Part shown: positions 53,001-63,368 of the stretch, one piece after another
Layout of the letters: every line of letters starts with the position of its first letter
Numbering within the stretch: position 1 is the first letter of the stretch
From: Dactylonectria macrodidyma
Lineage: Eukaryota; Ascomycota; Sordariomycetes; Hypocreales; Nectriaceae
DNA: 64,000 bases
Direction of reading: 5' to 3'
Assembly (NCBI GenBank): GCA_020744425.1
Contig: JAGMUV010000021.1
Location: forward strand, 434,001-498,000
Translations under genes and position numbers: made by a program
The notes under the pieces: model-generated
Seen by the model: only the letters and a program-made list of their open reading frames with translations
The model's database searches: none
Told to the model about the DNA's origin: nothing

Positions 53001-55096
53001 GTCTGCTGTTCTTTCCTCGATGCATCGATCAATATCTTGCTTTGCCTCAGGGAAGGAAGCCAAGTCCTTATGCGCAAACTCTTCCATGTATTCGCGGATC
53101 TCGGGATACGGCCGACTGGTTACCAATATCCGGACATTTGGCGGTGCATTCCCGTTTTGAAAGGTTTCTTGCAGCTGTCGCAACAAGATGTCCTGCGATT
53201 CCCGATCGCACTCGTCCAGGGCATCAATTACGCAGTATTTTCGGCCGGTGTTCTGGTCCGCCGCCGTATCCATGAATATTGTCCAGAGAGCGTCGAACGA
53301 CTTGAATAGCTCCGCCCCGCGCTCTTTGTACTTTGGCAAGAGGTAGTCGAGAAGCCGTGGATGCTGCTGGACGAGTTGGAGGAGAAGCCCCCTGACGACT
53401 GATGTGGCCGTCTTCCGCTTATCAAAGCCAGAGTCGCAGAAAAAGTATGCCAGCGTTTTCCTGTCCGTCACGGAGAAAGCTGTCGACAGCTCCCCAGTGA
53501 GGAAGATGGCCATGGTGGACTTTCCTGTTCCTGGGTTCCCATGGAGCCATAGAACCTGGGGCGTCTGGTCCTCTGGGTGGTCTGTTTGACAGGAACCAAG
53601 CCAGGCAGTGAGCTCCTCCGTGCCAAATATCCACTCGCAGGTGCCGCGAGCGCGGTCTCCTTTCTTGCGTTTCAATGCCTTTTTGTCCTCGAGCGGGTCG
53701 GTCAGGAAGAGGTCACGTAGACACGCTTCAGCATCGGGTTTCTGCTTCAATGCGTCTTGGCGGTCTGTCAGTAAGACTCGGAGAATATGGGTGATGGTAG
53801 AACTTACAGGTACTATCGGTAATGATTGCCCTCGCTAAAAACAAGATTAGCAGGTAGCATAAGTTGGGGAACGAGAACACGCACGATATTGCCGACGCCT
53901 AACGACGTCCTTCGCATTGGCGCACATCTCAGAGATCACATCTGAGACCCTCACGAATGACCGGTCGGTTGGGCCATGGTATTTATTTATCTTCAAGTGA
54001 TCCGTTTGGAGGGCATATCTGTCGAGGCCTGGGATGCAAGCGGATGCCTCTTCCACGATCTAAAGGATGTGAGGATAGTACTTGATGCTGACTGGATCTC
54101 ACGTACCATTCCTTTTGCCACTCTTCCAACTCCAAACCGCTGCCCATAGTCCGTTTCGTGGAGTTCGCTGAAACAGGAGACGGGCGTCGAGAGCCTATTG
54201 CGTAATTGGCAGAAGCGATGCAATCTGTCCCGTAGCTCAGGCTCATCGAAACTGAGCTCCTTAGTGATTCCGCGGTGTGAACCTGCTGGCCCCATAAGCT
54301 GCGCGAGGAAATCGGCCAAGGGCTGCCACTTCGTGCCCCGGAAAGGAGTGCCTAGAAACACCATACCGACAGTCGCCTCCGGCAAGTACTTGTATTTGTC
54401 CTCGTCGTTGGCGTGCAGGAGGGCCTCGACGTCGTAAATTAGCCAAAAGCACAGCGAGGGTGGGAACATCAGCTCACATTAACGATGACGTTTCCACCTA
54501 GGCTGTGGCCGACGAATACAATTGGACGCTTACAGACATCACCGCGGAACGAGTGTATGCTGTGTACGAGCTCCTCTCCGCAGAGCTGGAGGCGCGTTTT
54601 CGGGGCGTCCGCGTGCCATCTCGACTCGTAATTGTACACTATAATCCTCGACTTGGGCACCTTCGCAGGCAGCATGTGGGGGTCTCGAAGCCAGTGGATG
54701 CGCTTCTCGCCGTCCTTCCACGTCCAGGACCAGTCAACGTTTGATCCGAGGCCATGTACGGCAATGATGCTGCTTTGGTTAGATCGATGTTTCTCCAGAG
54801 CGATTAGAACACGTACTCAACCTCAGCATCGTCGGTGTTGTTGTCAGTCGGCCCAGGGTATAATATCTCAAGAGGCTGTCGGGCACAGTTCTATGCGGTA
54901 TTAATATTCTGCTTAGTCATTCGTCAAGTCAACAAACCTGCTCCCTCTCCGGCGGCGACTTATCAGTCGGATTCTCCTGCACGGTTTTGGACCGCGGTCG
55001 CGAGGTTGGCGATTGCTTTTTCGCCGACAACCACAGGTACGTGGCGCCAGCAACGCCAGCTAGAAGGAGGATTAGCCCGGATCGCACCCAATCCAT
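50097..55096 (-). CDS. NLR protein: membrane anchor, alpha/beta-hydrolase, NACHT, ankyrin-like array
   Basis: Read from the ATG at 55096. Exon 1 encodes a membrane anchor (SGLILLLAGVAGATYLWL) and a basic/proline stretch. The next exons give a SesB-like lipase/esterase fold (IIAVHGLGSNVDWSW, nucleophile elbow GHSLGGN, GMVFLGTPFRGTKW). A linker exon (CIPGLDRYALQTDHLKINKY) follows, then a 1217-codon exon (53750-50097) with NACHT Walker A GNPGTGKST (71-79) and Walker B YCVIDALDECD. Sixteen near-identical ankyrin-like units and classical ankyrins (RGETPLWIAAYYEHEAVVKV) finish it. NLRs of this layout control heterokaryon incompatibility and non-self response, the NACHT oligomerising after ligand sensing by the repeats. 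Introns have GT-AG ends. No stop or frameshift is seen in the main exon. Confidence 0.88.
50545..52050 (-). repeat. tandem array of 16 ankyrin-like coding units
   Basis: In-frame units of 32 codons (96 bp, EVVKAAAGNWRNGKEVMALL type) and 29 codons (87 bp, lacking the three residues before KE) alternate in blocks. From N to C: five 32-mers, four 29-mers, four 32-mers, one 29-mer, two 32-mers, then a degenerate unit leading into ordinary ankyrins. Neighbouring units are nearly identical at DNA level, with variation concentrated at the W/S/E-R/G/D-N residues and at the LLDQR/LLERR/LLELR positions. This indicates recent unit duplication and gene conversion. Confidence 0.92.
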
Positions 55097-56184
55097 CCCT
55101 ACCGCCACGAAAGCTCTGTGAAGTTGTTACAGATGCTTGCGATTGTCGCTGGCAGGCAGGAGCGCTGGATTGTGGGGTACAACATCTACCTCGTAAACTC
55201 TAAAAGAGACGCGTCAAAGGGGGAAGAAGTCAAAAGACAGGGAATGGGAATGGGAAGGCAAAACTTGGAGGCTGCGGAGTAGATTGAGCGAGCCCTGGTC
55301 AGATCACGGGGACAGATCAGCTGAAGTGGCACGCTTTCTTTCTCGGGATGCGCCACAGCGCTTCAATCACACGATCTCGCAACCAATCATCCCTTATGCT
55401 AATTCATGCGACAAAGCGTACGCGCGCCACCTATCATCCTGCCAAAGGGGAACCCTTGTGGAACATGATCGCGAGCGGCGGGGATCTGGCAACAGCACTG
55501 AAGTGAGTGCCCAACGAGGCTGTACCGTGGCTGAGTTGTGGCTTAGACTTCCGCCGAGGAAGTAGAAGCTCTTTCGTGCATTTCGCAATGATTGGCCCGA
55601 CACAGTACATCGCTATTTTAGGAGAGGCAACGGCTGATAGTGAAAATGAGCATAAGAATCTGTTTAATGGAGGCGCTTGCTCCCCTCGATGTCCGCGGCA
55701 AGTGGTCTCCTAGCGCTGCTGTGAGGCATAGCGCGTCGTAGACGCGTTAGGTCGCTCACTACTCCGTAGGCGGCTAGATTGTGTAACACGCATCGGACGA
55801 TCGTCAAGACCTGTCCCGGATTAGTGGGTAAGGGGCGGGTCGCTGGCCCCTGGACTCGTCCTGGCTACTAATCAGCCGAACCAGAGAAGGATTGAGTTTT
55901 AGTAGAAGAAGACCAGGCTCTACGGATGGGCCTGACCTAAATATTCTCTCTGATGTCTGTGGCCCCAGCCCAGCACGCGTATGTACAAAGCACTGGGCGC
56001 TTATACCGAGGGCAACACCTATGGTACCTGTGCATGCAAGTCGCGTTACTTGCAGTCAGGGATCCGTTGATTACTTCTACGTACTCTATTGATTAGAGAA
56101 ATCGAGGTGCTACATCTTTAGATTAGTGTTTCTTGCCCAGGAAATCATGATCCGGCCTCCGGGGCCTGCCGCGTTGGGGAAAGC
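55097..56184. other. NLR promoter side, no gene recognised
   Basis: Short frames only (55284-55565 and 55892-56092 on plus). The stretch upstream of 55096 should hold the NLR promoter. No repeat is seen. Confidence 0.4.
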
Positions 56185-56472
56185 ATGGATGGCGTGATGG
56201 TTTCGAGGAGGCGTGCGGCAGAACTTATGATTCCGAAGCCGATAGACAAGGCCCTAGATCAATATTGTGAGTTTCATTGTGAGCAGGTTGAGAGCGAAAC
56301 CTGGAAAGCAGGATTCTTGGACATCTACCGAATCACCAAGGAGGAGTGTCTCGATCTTAGACATGTCATGACCCTGGACACCAAGTTTTATACTGATAAG
56401 GGGGTAAGGTTGGGCATTGCCATCTCGTACATTGACGGGGTTTTTGGCTGGGTAAAAGCGTTGATATACTAG
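56185..56472 (+). CDS. small conserved-looking hypothetical protein
   Basis: 95 residues, with MIPKPIDKALDQYCEFHCEQ, ETWKAGFLDIYRITKEECLD, KFYTDKGVRLGIAISYI and a C-terminal W. The mix of amphipathic helices and conserved-looking W/C positions resembles a short helical module seen in multicopy fungal hypothetical proteins (DKALxxYCxW...VKxGVA). I cannot attach a name or role. There is no signal peptide. It could be the surviving exon of a longer gene. Confidence 0.4.
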   Translation: MDGVMVSRRRAAELMIPKPIDKALDQYCEFHCEQVESETWKAGFLDIYRITKEECLDLRHVMTLDTKFYTDKGVRLGIAISYIDGVFGWVKALIY

Positions 56473-56850
56473 AGAGGAGGTTCTTCAATTTCCGGTCGCC
56501 CTGAGGTCGATGTCTTGTGTCAGTGATCAAGAGGTTGCTGGAGAAGGTATCGGCAGTACACCGTAAGTCTGCTGCGATGAGAAGACAGCGTCTGCGAAAG
56601 GTTGTGTGCGGCTGGGGGAGTCTGTGGTCGACGATTTCCCTAAGAGTCCCCAACGAACACCACGCGAAGGTGGGGGCTCGTTGTCCGCCTCTAAGGACAC
56701 ATTTGGACGATGGCAAGAAGTGGACGAAAAGACCGGCTTCTGTCAGAACACCTCTCTGTTGATTAGTCGCCAAGGAGTAATAGCTTACGAACAAAAATAT
56801 TAGCCCTAAGACTCTATTCAGGTCTCACCTAAGTCATTCCAGGTGACACA

Positions 56851-57294
56851 CTACAGGTACACAGAGTTGGAGTGACGCATCGGGCTAAACTTACCTCTAG
56901 ATGTACTCTCGCTCGTACTCACCCAGCACACTTCAACCGGTTTTTTCAGTTTCCTTACTTCGATAGAAATGGAAATACCTGATAGTAATGAATGCGAATC
57001 GGAATGAGCGTGGAGTCTTGCCAGCTGGCCCGCGTAAGAAGGAGGGACATGTATCAATCTTCGGTATTCGATGGAAAGCTTGATAAAACTGCAAAACTGA
57101 CATCTCCTGCCGTCTTCGAGCATTCTTCCCACCGGGCCGTGTAGGGATCCGTAGAGAGGCTCCCGCCGAAGCTGGAGCAAGGTGTCCCACGAGAAGAACG
57201 TCCGACAACTGTCGCAGAACTCTCGTGGTGGTTGATACCTTGAGCGGCGGGTTGGCGATACGCCACTTAGTCTTCTGTCCCAAGTAGAGTGCAT
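56851..57294 (-). pseudogene. possible N-terminus of a HET-domain protein
   Basis: The minus frame starts MHSTWDRRLSG and carries FCDSCRTFFSWDTLLQLRRE, then GRRCQFCSFIKLSI: two CxxC pairs spaced as in the region ahead of the HET domain of fungal incompatibility proteins. The HET domain proper is not found downstream, so this is either a truncated gene or a misread frame. It sits between an NLR and the F-box/LysM pair. Confidence 0.3.
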
Positions 57295-57738
57295 ATGGGC
57301 TTGAAATTAGACTGTGACCTGGTAGGAACTGGTTTCGCAATAAAGGGAAGTAGTAAATGTGAGAGGGTCAAGGCACTTAATCTCAGAGAGCGAATGAGAG
57401 TTCAAATATGCGCATTGCCAAATGAGGAAGAGAAGATTGGCACCTCTGGGGGGGCATTCAGATGGGGTTAATCCGGACTAACAGGAGGCGCAGTTACGCT
57501 TACTAACTGAGTAATCACTAAATCCGGTAATTTTGCAAGGGGGGCAAATTTGGGATCCCAGAGCTCAAGAAGACGTTTCATACCGAAAGGCATACCAAGC
57601 CAGGGTCTGAATCTCTTCACACCAACAACCAACTCCTGCAGTCAAATCCTCTTCTCCACGGTGCTTTCGCGTGTTTGTTTGGCTTTTTCGTTTCTCGTCT
57701 TCTTCATCCTCCGCCTACGCACCAATAATTGCTTCGTC

Positions 57739-59415
57739 ATGGACCCTCCCGATGCAAAAGAGCAAACGTCTCGGGCATCTCTCGTCCACCTCCCGCTAGA
57801 AATCCTGCAACTCATCCTCTCTGAGCTGCCCAACTATGACCTCAAGGGCCTCCGCGCAACGTGCATTCATCTCAGCCGCGTCGTTGAGCTGCGTTTCAGC
57901 CGCGTGTTTCTCTCCGCCAGTCCCCGCGACGTCAACGTATTCAGGGCCGTTGCGGACCATGAGCAGTTTAGAAAGAACATTGTCGAGATCGTGTACGATG
58001 ATGCACGCTTCGCTCATGAGATGCACTCTACGGATAGGAACTATTACATTCATGACGACACCGCATTTCGTCACTACAAGAGGCAAGAGTATCAGGAATT
58101 AGGCGATCCATCCGCATCGGGAATCCCGGCCTGGTACCGGCGCATCTATCGCTACAACTCCTTTACCATAGACCAATACGGCCGCGAAGATGTCAAGCGG
58201 CTGCACCACTACGAAGTGATCAAGCGGTTCAAGATCCGGACCAATGTCACAGAATCGTACCGGCTCTATCAAATGCTGCTCCGCGAGCAAGACCAGGTCA
58301 TTGATACAAACAGCGACGAAGAGGCACTCCAGTACGGCCTTGAGCGCTTCCCAAATCTCCAACGAGTCACCATCACGCTCGCCGCCCACGGTAGTCCCCT
58401 ACGGCCCCTGTACGAGACGCCCATGATCCGCTCGCTGCCACGTGGCTTCATCTATCCGCTGCCCCGGGGCTGGCCCGTCGCTAAAGATCACGACAATACG
58501 CCTGAAGCGGAGCCATGGGCTGGCGACGGAGAGGGCCAGTGGCGAGGCTTCCATCTCGTGACACGCGTTGTCGCTCGATTTGGCCTTGAGCACCCCGCTG
58601 CGCGCCTGTGTGAGTTTGTCATTGACACCAACGATCTCCTGACGGGCATCGACTGTCGCATCTTTGAAGAGGGCGACGGCGTCGTGTACAACGATCTTGT
58701 CGATATCCTTAGCCGGCCTGGGTTTTCTCGCATCGAACTTGCCCTCTTTATTAACGGCCAGGATGCAACACGCTGGCAGACCTTTCGCAGTGGCCATCTT
58801 CGGAGGGCTCTCCAGGCGGCACCGGGCCTCGAGAGTATCCGTTTGGCGACGAACCTCGGTAATGACGAAGACTTTAACCTGTGGGACATGGGCGACAATG
58901 ACGTCCAGTTTATCCCGCTGCGCAACATCTTCCCCGTCGATACCTGGTCCCATCTCCGCGACTTTGGTCTATTTCGCGTCATCGTCAAGCAGGGAGATCT
59001 GATTGACCTGCTACTCGCACTGTCTCCCACGCTTCAAACGGTGGAGCTGAGCTTCCTGGTCTTTCTTGAGCAGGGCAGCCACGAGGGCTTGTTGGAGGAC
59101 ATGAGGAGCACCTTGGGCTGGCGGGAACGATCGCCTGAGAAGAGGCCCAGGCTCACCATTCACGCTAGGCAACAAAACCAAATGCCCGCTATGCACAACC
59201 GCGTCAGTCGCGAGGCTGAGGACTTTCTATATGGTGAGGGTAAGAACCCCTTTCATCAGTGCAACATCGAGCTGGGCACAGGCACGACGGTGGATACATT
59301 TGATCCCTACTATGAACGGCCCCACGTGTCCTACACTCAGCTGACGGTGATGGGATACCGGGCAAAGGATGACTGGTGGATGAAGCACCACGAGGGCAAG
59401 CCAGAAACATGGTAG
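57739..59415 (+). CDS. F-box protein (copy B)
   Basis: 558 residues from a single exon, starting at the ATG 57739; the frame is open further up, but without an ATG. The F-box is at about residues 15-60 (SLVHLPLEILQLILSELPNY, then DLKGLRATCIHLSR). The paralogous relation to copy A at 17232 is clear over the whole length: FRAVADHEQFR, IVEIVYDDARF, LQYGLERFPNLQRVTITLAA, YETPMIRSLPRGF, FIPLRNIFPV, TLGWRERSPEKRPRLTI, YGEGKNPF. The expected role is substrate choice in an SCF ubiquitin ligase. It converges on the LysM gene copy B with about 140 bases between the ancestral stops. It is intact, so this F-box is probably expressed while its LysM neighbour is broken. Confidence 0.9.
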   Translation: MDPPDAKEQTSRASLVHLPLEILQLILSELPNYDLKGLRATCIHLSRVVELRFSRVFLSASPRDVNVFRAVADHEQFRKNIVEIVYDDARFAHEMHSTDRNYYIHDDTAFRHYKRQEYQELGDPSASGIPAWYRRIYRYNSFTIDQYGREDVKRLHHYEVIKRFKIRTNVTESYRLYQMLLREQDQVIDTNSDEEALQYGLERFPNLQRVTITLAAHGSPLRPLYETPMIRSLPRGFIYPLPRGWPVAKDHDNTPEAEPWAGDGEGQWRGFHLVTRVVARFGLEHPAARLCEFVIDTNDLLTGIDCRIFEEGDGVVYNDLVDILSRPGFSRIELALFINGQDATRWQTFRSGHLRRALQAAPGLESIRLATNLGNDEDFNLWDMGDNDVQFIPLRNIFPVDTWSHLRDFGLFRVIVKQGDLIDLLLALSPTLQTVELSFLVFLEQGSHEGLLEDMRSTLGWRERSPEKRPRLTIHARQQNQMPAMHNRVSREAEDFLYGEGKNPFHQCNIELGTGTTVDTFDPYYERPHVSYTQLTVMGYRAKDDWWMKHHEGKPETW

Positions 59416-59556
59416 ATGGGACGGGCGGCAGTCGCGTCATTGCTCTGAACCCCCATAATATCGGTATATATTATTGAGTCACAAGACCTGTTGGAGGTCT
59501 CATAATCTGGCTTCAAGAGTATCATGTCCGTCCCTTTTCTTTTCCCTGATGCATCT

Positions 59557-61205
59557 CTACACCCCAATACACACATACACATTGGCCTGCAGTCCCGAGC
59601 AGTCCGTGTGCACAGCCGGACACCATGCCCGACTGCACAGAGCTCGGCGTCGTCACCCCCGTGGCCGTGGCCGCAGCTGTTGACGAGACGCCCGTGGCCG
59701 TCGTCACCACCTCGTCGTCGTCTGACGGTGGGCTGCCGTCGGCGATGGTCGAGATGCAGTAGTACGTGCCCACGACGAGGCCGGAGCAGTCACTCGACAC
59801 AGACGGGTTCATGGCGTAAAAGTCGTCAAAGTCAAGCCAATTGGTATCCAGTACGTTCTCACATGTCTCGTACGACTCGGGATTATACCACGCGGTGCAG
59901 TTCTCGATCTCGCCTACGGCCCGCGGGCTCGGGGGCGCTTCGTCCGCTTGGGCGGCTGTTATTGCGTCCGGCTTGTCAGCTCCTGACCCGATGAAACCGG
60001 AGTGGAGGATGGGTAGTGGATACTTACCTTCTGTGGCTTCTTCCAGTGCAACGCAGTAGGACACACTTTCTGAAAGCGTGCACGGGTAGTTATATGTGTG
60101 ATCGGATGCATTCGAGCCACTCTGGGCAAGGGATGGGCTCCAGAGAACAATGTCCTAGTTACCAAAAAGGTTAGCACCAGTTTTGAATCCAAAAACCTCC
60201 GTGAATTGAGGGTTTTGGTAAGTTTGAAGATGGAAACGGGGGGTGGGGTTCAGTTTATTTCGATTCCCTTATTCCTTATTGACAATGGAAAACTCACCTC
60301 GGAAGTGATGCCGCAGACCATGGCCATTGACCAGCAGTCTGCGATCAGAGGAGTGTCCATGATGTTGGTCACATACAAATATCTACAGCTTCAAATCACC
60401 TCGCTGGTTAGCTGCTGCATGTGACCGAGAGCCTGGCTGTCATGGAAGAAATTCGATGACAAGGCAGATAGAACTGGGCCAAGAGGTTCAAACTTACGTC
60501 TCGCAGTCCTTGCGCGTATCTTTGGCAAGCGGAATGGTCACCTCTGCACTTCTATCCAGCCAGTCAATGTCGTAGTCGTCTGGCGCAGCTGTCATCCCCG
60601 TGGCGACAAACTTCTCAGTGGAGGTTGTTGGCAGATAGCCAGGATACGTCGAGATGTAACCCACTGGTCGCACGCAGTAGTAGTAGCCCAGGTAGACATT
60701 GGTGCAGTTTTCCCAAACGTGAGGGTTTAGACAGATGCTGTTTATCACAAACAACGATCGTGCGTGTCAACGGTACGGTTGGAGAGGATGGGCTAAAGGA
60801 CCACCACACAACGGAGTAAACAAGGAGCCTTACAAATCGTCGAGCGTGATGCCATATTTGATGGTGAAAGTACCGCAGTCTTCTCCAGCGGTGACGAGAT
60901 GATACTCGCCACACTCATCTTCTGTACTATCAGGCGTCGGATCCGGAATAGCTCTTAAGCAGCTGCAAGTCAGCACGGTTTGGCCCCTCACCCGCTTTAT
61001 CATAGACACGTCGATGGAGCCTCGGAAATGAAAAAAAAAAAGAAAAAGAAAAAAGGCTGACACCTAGGCTCACACCTAGACTGGAACTTACGCTGTGGTG
61101 GTGGCAATTGTAGGCGACCCTTCCGAGTTGCTCGGGATGGCATAGTCGCCTTCTGGGTTGCTGATGCAGATGCCTTGTCCTTCTAAGGCGGTAATATTTC
61201 TTTTT
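59557..61205 (-). pseudogene. multi-LysM protein gene (copy B), both ends damaged
   Basis: Collinear with copy A, with the same exon order. The second half of LysM 1 survives (QGICISNPEGDYAIPSNSEG), LysM 2 is complete (CGEYHLVTAGEDCGTFTIKY, then VWENCTNVYLGYYYCVRPVG), the spacer exons are present (IADCWSMAMVCGITSE; SYCVALEEATE), and LysM 3 is complete (ENCTAWYNPESYETCENVL, then VVGTYYCISTI). LysM 4 has lost about 35 codons: GMVSGC runs straight into the sequence for DCSGLQANVYVCIGV, but out of frame, so the reading passes the ancestral stop at 59557 and ends at 59522. The signal peptide and first half of LysM 1 are missing. Upstream of the surviving exon lie a TTAGGG tract and a pogo element. 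Confidence 0.8.
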
Positions 61206-61283
61206 TGATCATTGATCATCACAAGTTAGTTGAGCGGTCCCTAAACTAAGACCGAGCCACTGTTTGAGACCTTGGTCTCTCCG

Positions 61284-61301
61284 TTAGGGTTAGGGTTAGG
61301 G
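61284..61301 (+). repeat. interstitial telomere-type repeat, three TTAGGG units
   Basis: TTAGGGTTAGGGTTAGGG, flanked by CCG and TAG. It lies between the broken 5' end of LysM copy B (61205) and pogo copy 3 (61339). TTAGGG is the usual telomere unit of filamentous ascomycetes. Confidence 0.9.
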
Positions 61302-61338
61302 TAGTCCTTCTTTTATAGATACATTATGCCGGCAAATA

Positions 61339-63202
61339 TAACGTACTTGATAAGCATGCGCCGCATCCAAGTATGCGCCGCACTTTTCCTCATCTTCAAA
61401 ATTAAAACCTCAATAAAACCACAACAAAACATCAAATCAATTAAAACTAATCGCTATGCTCTTCTCCAGAGGTCTCAATTACAACCTGACAGGTCCTTGC
61501 ATTATGACCAGCCTTTCTACAAGTTCCACAGCGCCTTTCCCTCGGCAGCGCCGACCTCCCTCGACCACCACTTCTCGACGATTCAGCCACTACCTGCGCA
61601 TTAACATCTCTCTGATCCATCTCATCCCTCCCCTCATCTAAAGTCATCTTCCCTCCTTTACGTAGGCGGGTTCTTTTCGCTCTGCGCCGCTTGCTAAGAG
61701 TCTCATTTGCCTGTCGAAGGATGTGGACCTCAGACTTCAATAATGCCATCTGATGCATTATTGCCTTTGTTCCCTTAGTAAATGACTCAAGCGCCTCAAG
61801 AATTGATGCTGGAGAGCTGCTCTGATGTCTTCTTACTCGTCTTTTAAGGTATTCAGACTGCGAACTGGCCTCAAGCACTGTCTTTGGGGTCTTCGAGACC
61901 CAAGGGTCAGGGAGGCCGACCTCCTCTGCAGCCGGTGTTGGAGTCCGTAGCTGTACATCAAGCTTCGATATGACATTTTCTGGGTTTAAGGGAACAAGTC
62001 CGGCCCCTCGAAAACCTCCTTCAATATTACTCCTTGTCATGGCGGCTGCGTGGGCAGCGTAGAAGGCTGGGAAGAACTCGGTCTTTGAAACGTGGGTTAT
62101 GGAGCATCTGATCAATTGCTCAATTGCTCGACCATAGGCTGTTTTAAGCGGCCCAAAGCACCCGATATCAAGAGGCTGAAGTAGGTGAGATGAATGAGGC
62201 GGCATACAAAGTGTAATGATGTCGTTCTCTTTACAATATTTCTCAAAGTCAACGGAGTGGTGACTTTCGTGCCCATCGAGGATCAGAAGACGATAGCGAC
62301 CAGTCGATCGATCCTTTGTATGCTGATTAAAGTGCTTGAGCCACTTAAGACCCGTCTCATTGTCAGTCCAGCCATTTTGAGTCATTGCAATAGCCCAATC
62401 GCCCGGGAGGTTGCTTTCCTGGTACCAGCTGGCGAGGTGATATTGGCCCGCAACCACGATGAACGGCTGGATTGCCCAGCCTTCTGCATTAATCGCCTGG
62501 ATGACCGTAACCCATTCTCGGTTTCCAGGCTGCACTGATTTCGGGTTTCCACGCCTTTCTGCGCCTGTGATGACCATTCCGCTTGCAATAACGCCCATCA
62601 TAAAGCCGGTCTCATCAAAGTTATAGATATCGGCGAGGTCGATACCATACTTCGCGATTATGTTCTCCACGAGCCTGAACCAGTTGCGAATGATAGTCGG
62701 GTCTTCGCATTTGGCCCTCTGATAGTCGTGTTTATGAAAAAAACGCGTCTTGAGCTCTTGGTGTCGCCTGACGAAGTTGGAGGCCCAGCGCTTGCCGACT
62801 GGTGACGCGTCGCGGTCAGCGAGCAGTCGATTGGCCATTTCTTCAACACTACGCAGTCGCGGGGGAAATCCTCGCGAATCCAGGTCAAGGGTGAATTGAA
62901 CAATGATCTGTTCCTCTAGATCGGTTAGTCGACGCGAATTAGGAATGGTATCGCGTCGACACTGAATGCCCTTCTGTCGGCGACGCAGCCTTCGCTCATC
63001 TACTTCGTATGTCGATGCGGCGTGTCGGATACTTAGTTTTGGGTTATTTTGAAGGGCTTGAAGGGCAAGAAGGGTTTTAGCTTCGTTATCTTGCTGAGGC
63101 ATGTTGAGTTGTTGAGATTTGCTTAATAAAGTAGAAAGTTAGGTGCAGGATGGAAAAGTGCGGCGCTCGCTTGTCTGCGGCGCTCGCTTATCAAGTACGT
63201 TA
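61339..63202 (-). mobile_element. pogo/Fot-type transposon copy 3, intact
   Basis: 1864 bp with TA duplications, the same length as copy 2. The left end equals copy 2 (ACGTACTTGATAAGCATGCG). The right end has the same outer bases, but its doubled inner motif reads GCGGCGCTCGCTT, so the two ends of this copy differ from each other. The transposase frame is open. Confidence 0.92.
61447..63102 (-). CDS. pogo-family transposase, intact
   Basis: 551 residues, nearly identical to the protein at 22668 over the C-terminal three quarters, with the same catalytic residues D163, D276 and D312 and knuckle CGTCRKAGHNARTC. Differences cluster in the N-terminal DNA-binding part (LSIRHAASTYEVDERRLRRR, then QCRRDTIPNSRRLTDLEEQI, FTLDLDSRGFPPRLRSVEEM). 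This fits a shift in DNA recognition matching the altered right end. It is uninterrupted and may be active. Confidence 0.95.
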   Translation of the reverse strand: MPQQDNEAKTLLALQALQNNPKLSIRHAASTYEVDERRLRRRQKGIQCRRDTIPNSRRLTDLEEQIIVQFTLDLDSRGFPPRLRSVEEMANRLLADRDASPVGKRWASNFVRRHQELKTRFFHKHDYQRAKCEDPTIIRNWFRLVENIIAKYGIDLADIYNFDETGFMMGVIASGMVITGAERRGNPKSVQPGNREWVTVIQAINAEGWAIQPFIVVAGQYHLASWYQESNLPGDWAIAMTQNGWTDNETGLKWLKHFNQHTKDRSTGRYRLLILDGHESHHSVDFEKYCKENDIITLCMPPHSSHLLQPLDIGCFGPLKTAYGRAIEQLIRCSITHVSKTEFFPAFYAAHAAAMTRSNIEGGFRGAGLVPLNPENVISKLDVQLRTPTPAAEEVGLPDPWVSKTPKTVLEASSQSEYLKRRVRRHQSSSPASILEALESFTKGTKAIMHQMALLKSEVHILRQANETLSKRRRAKRTRLRKGGKMTLDEGRDEMDQRDVNAQVVAESSRSGGRGRSALPRERRCGTCRKAGHNARTCQVVIETSGEEHSD

Positions 63203-63368
63203 TAGATGCATATAAAGGGTAAAAATAAAATTAGATGTCGCGATATATAGATGCTATCTTGCTCTATTAATTGATCTACTTGTCTTCGCGTGCATCTCTG
63301 ATATTAATCAGTTTAGAAGTATAAATGTAAGTACTAATTCACTCTTAATAAATACCCAATTGTGTAGA
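63203..63368. other. short spacer between pogo copy 3 and TPR gene
   Basis: AT-rich. It would contain the 3' end of the TPR gene transcript. Confidence 0.4.

Noticed and set aside
57550..57738. Upstream extension of F-box copy B with a hydrophobic stretch resembling a signal anchor
   Set aside because: The open frame there has no ATG, and the paralogue lacks such a segment. It is 5' leader.
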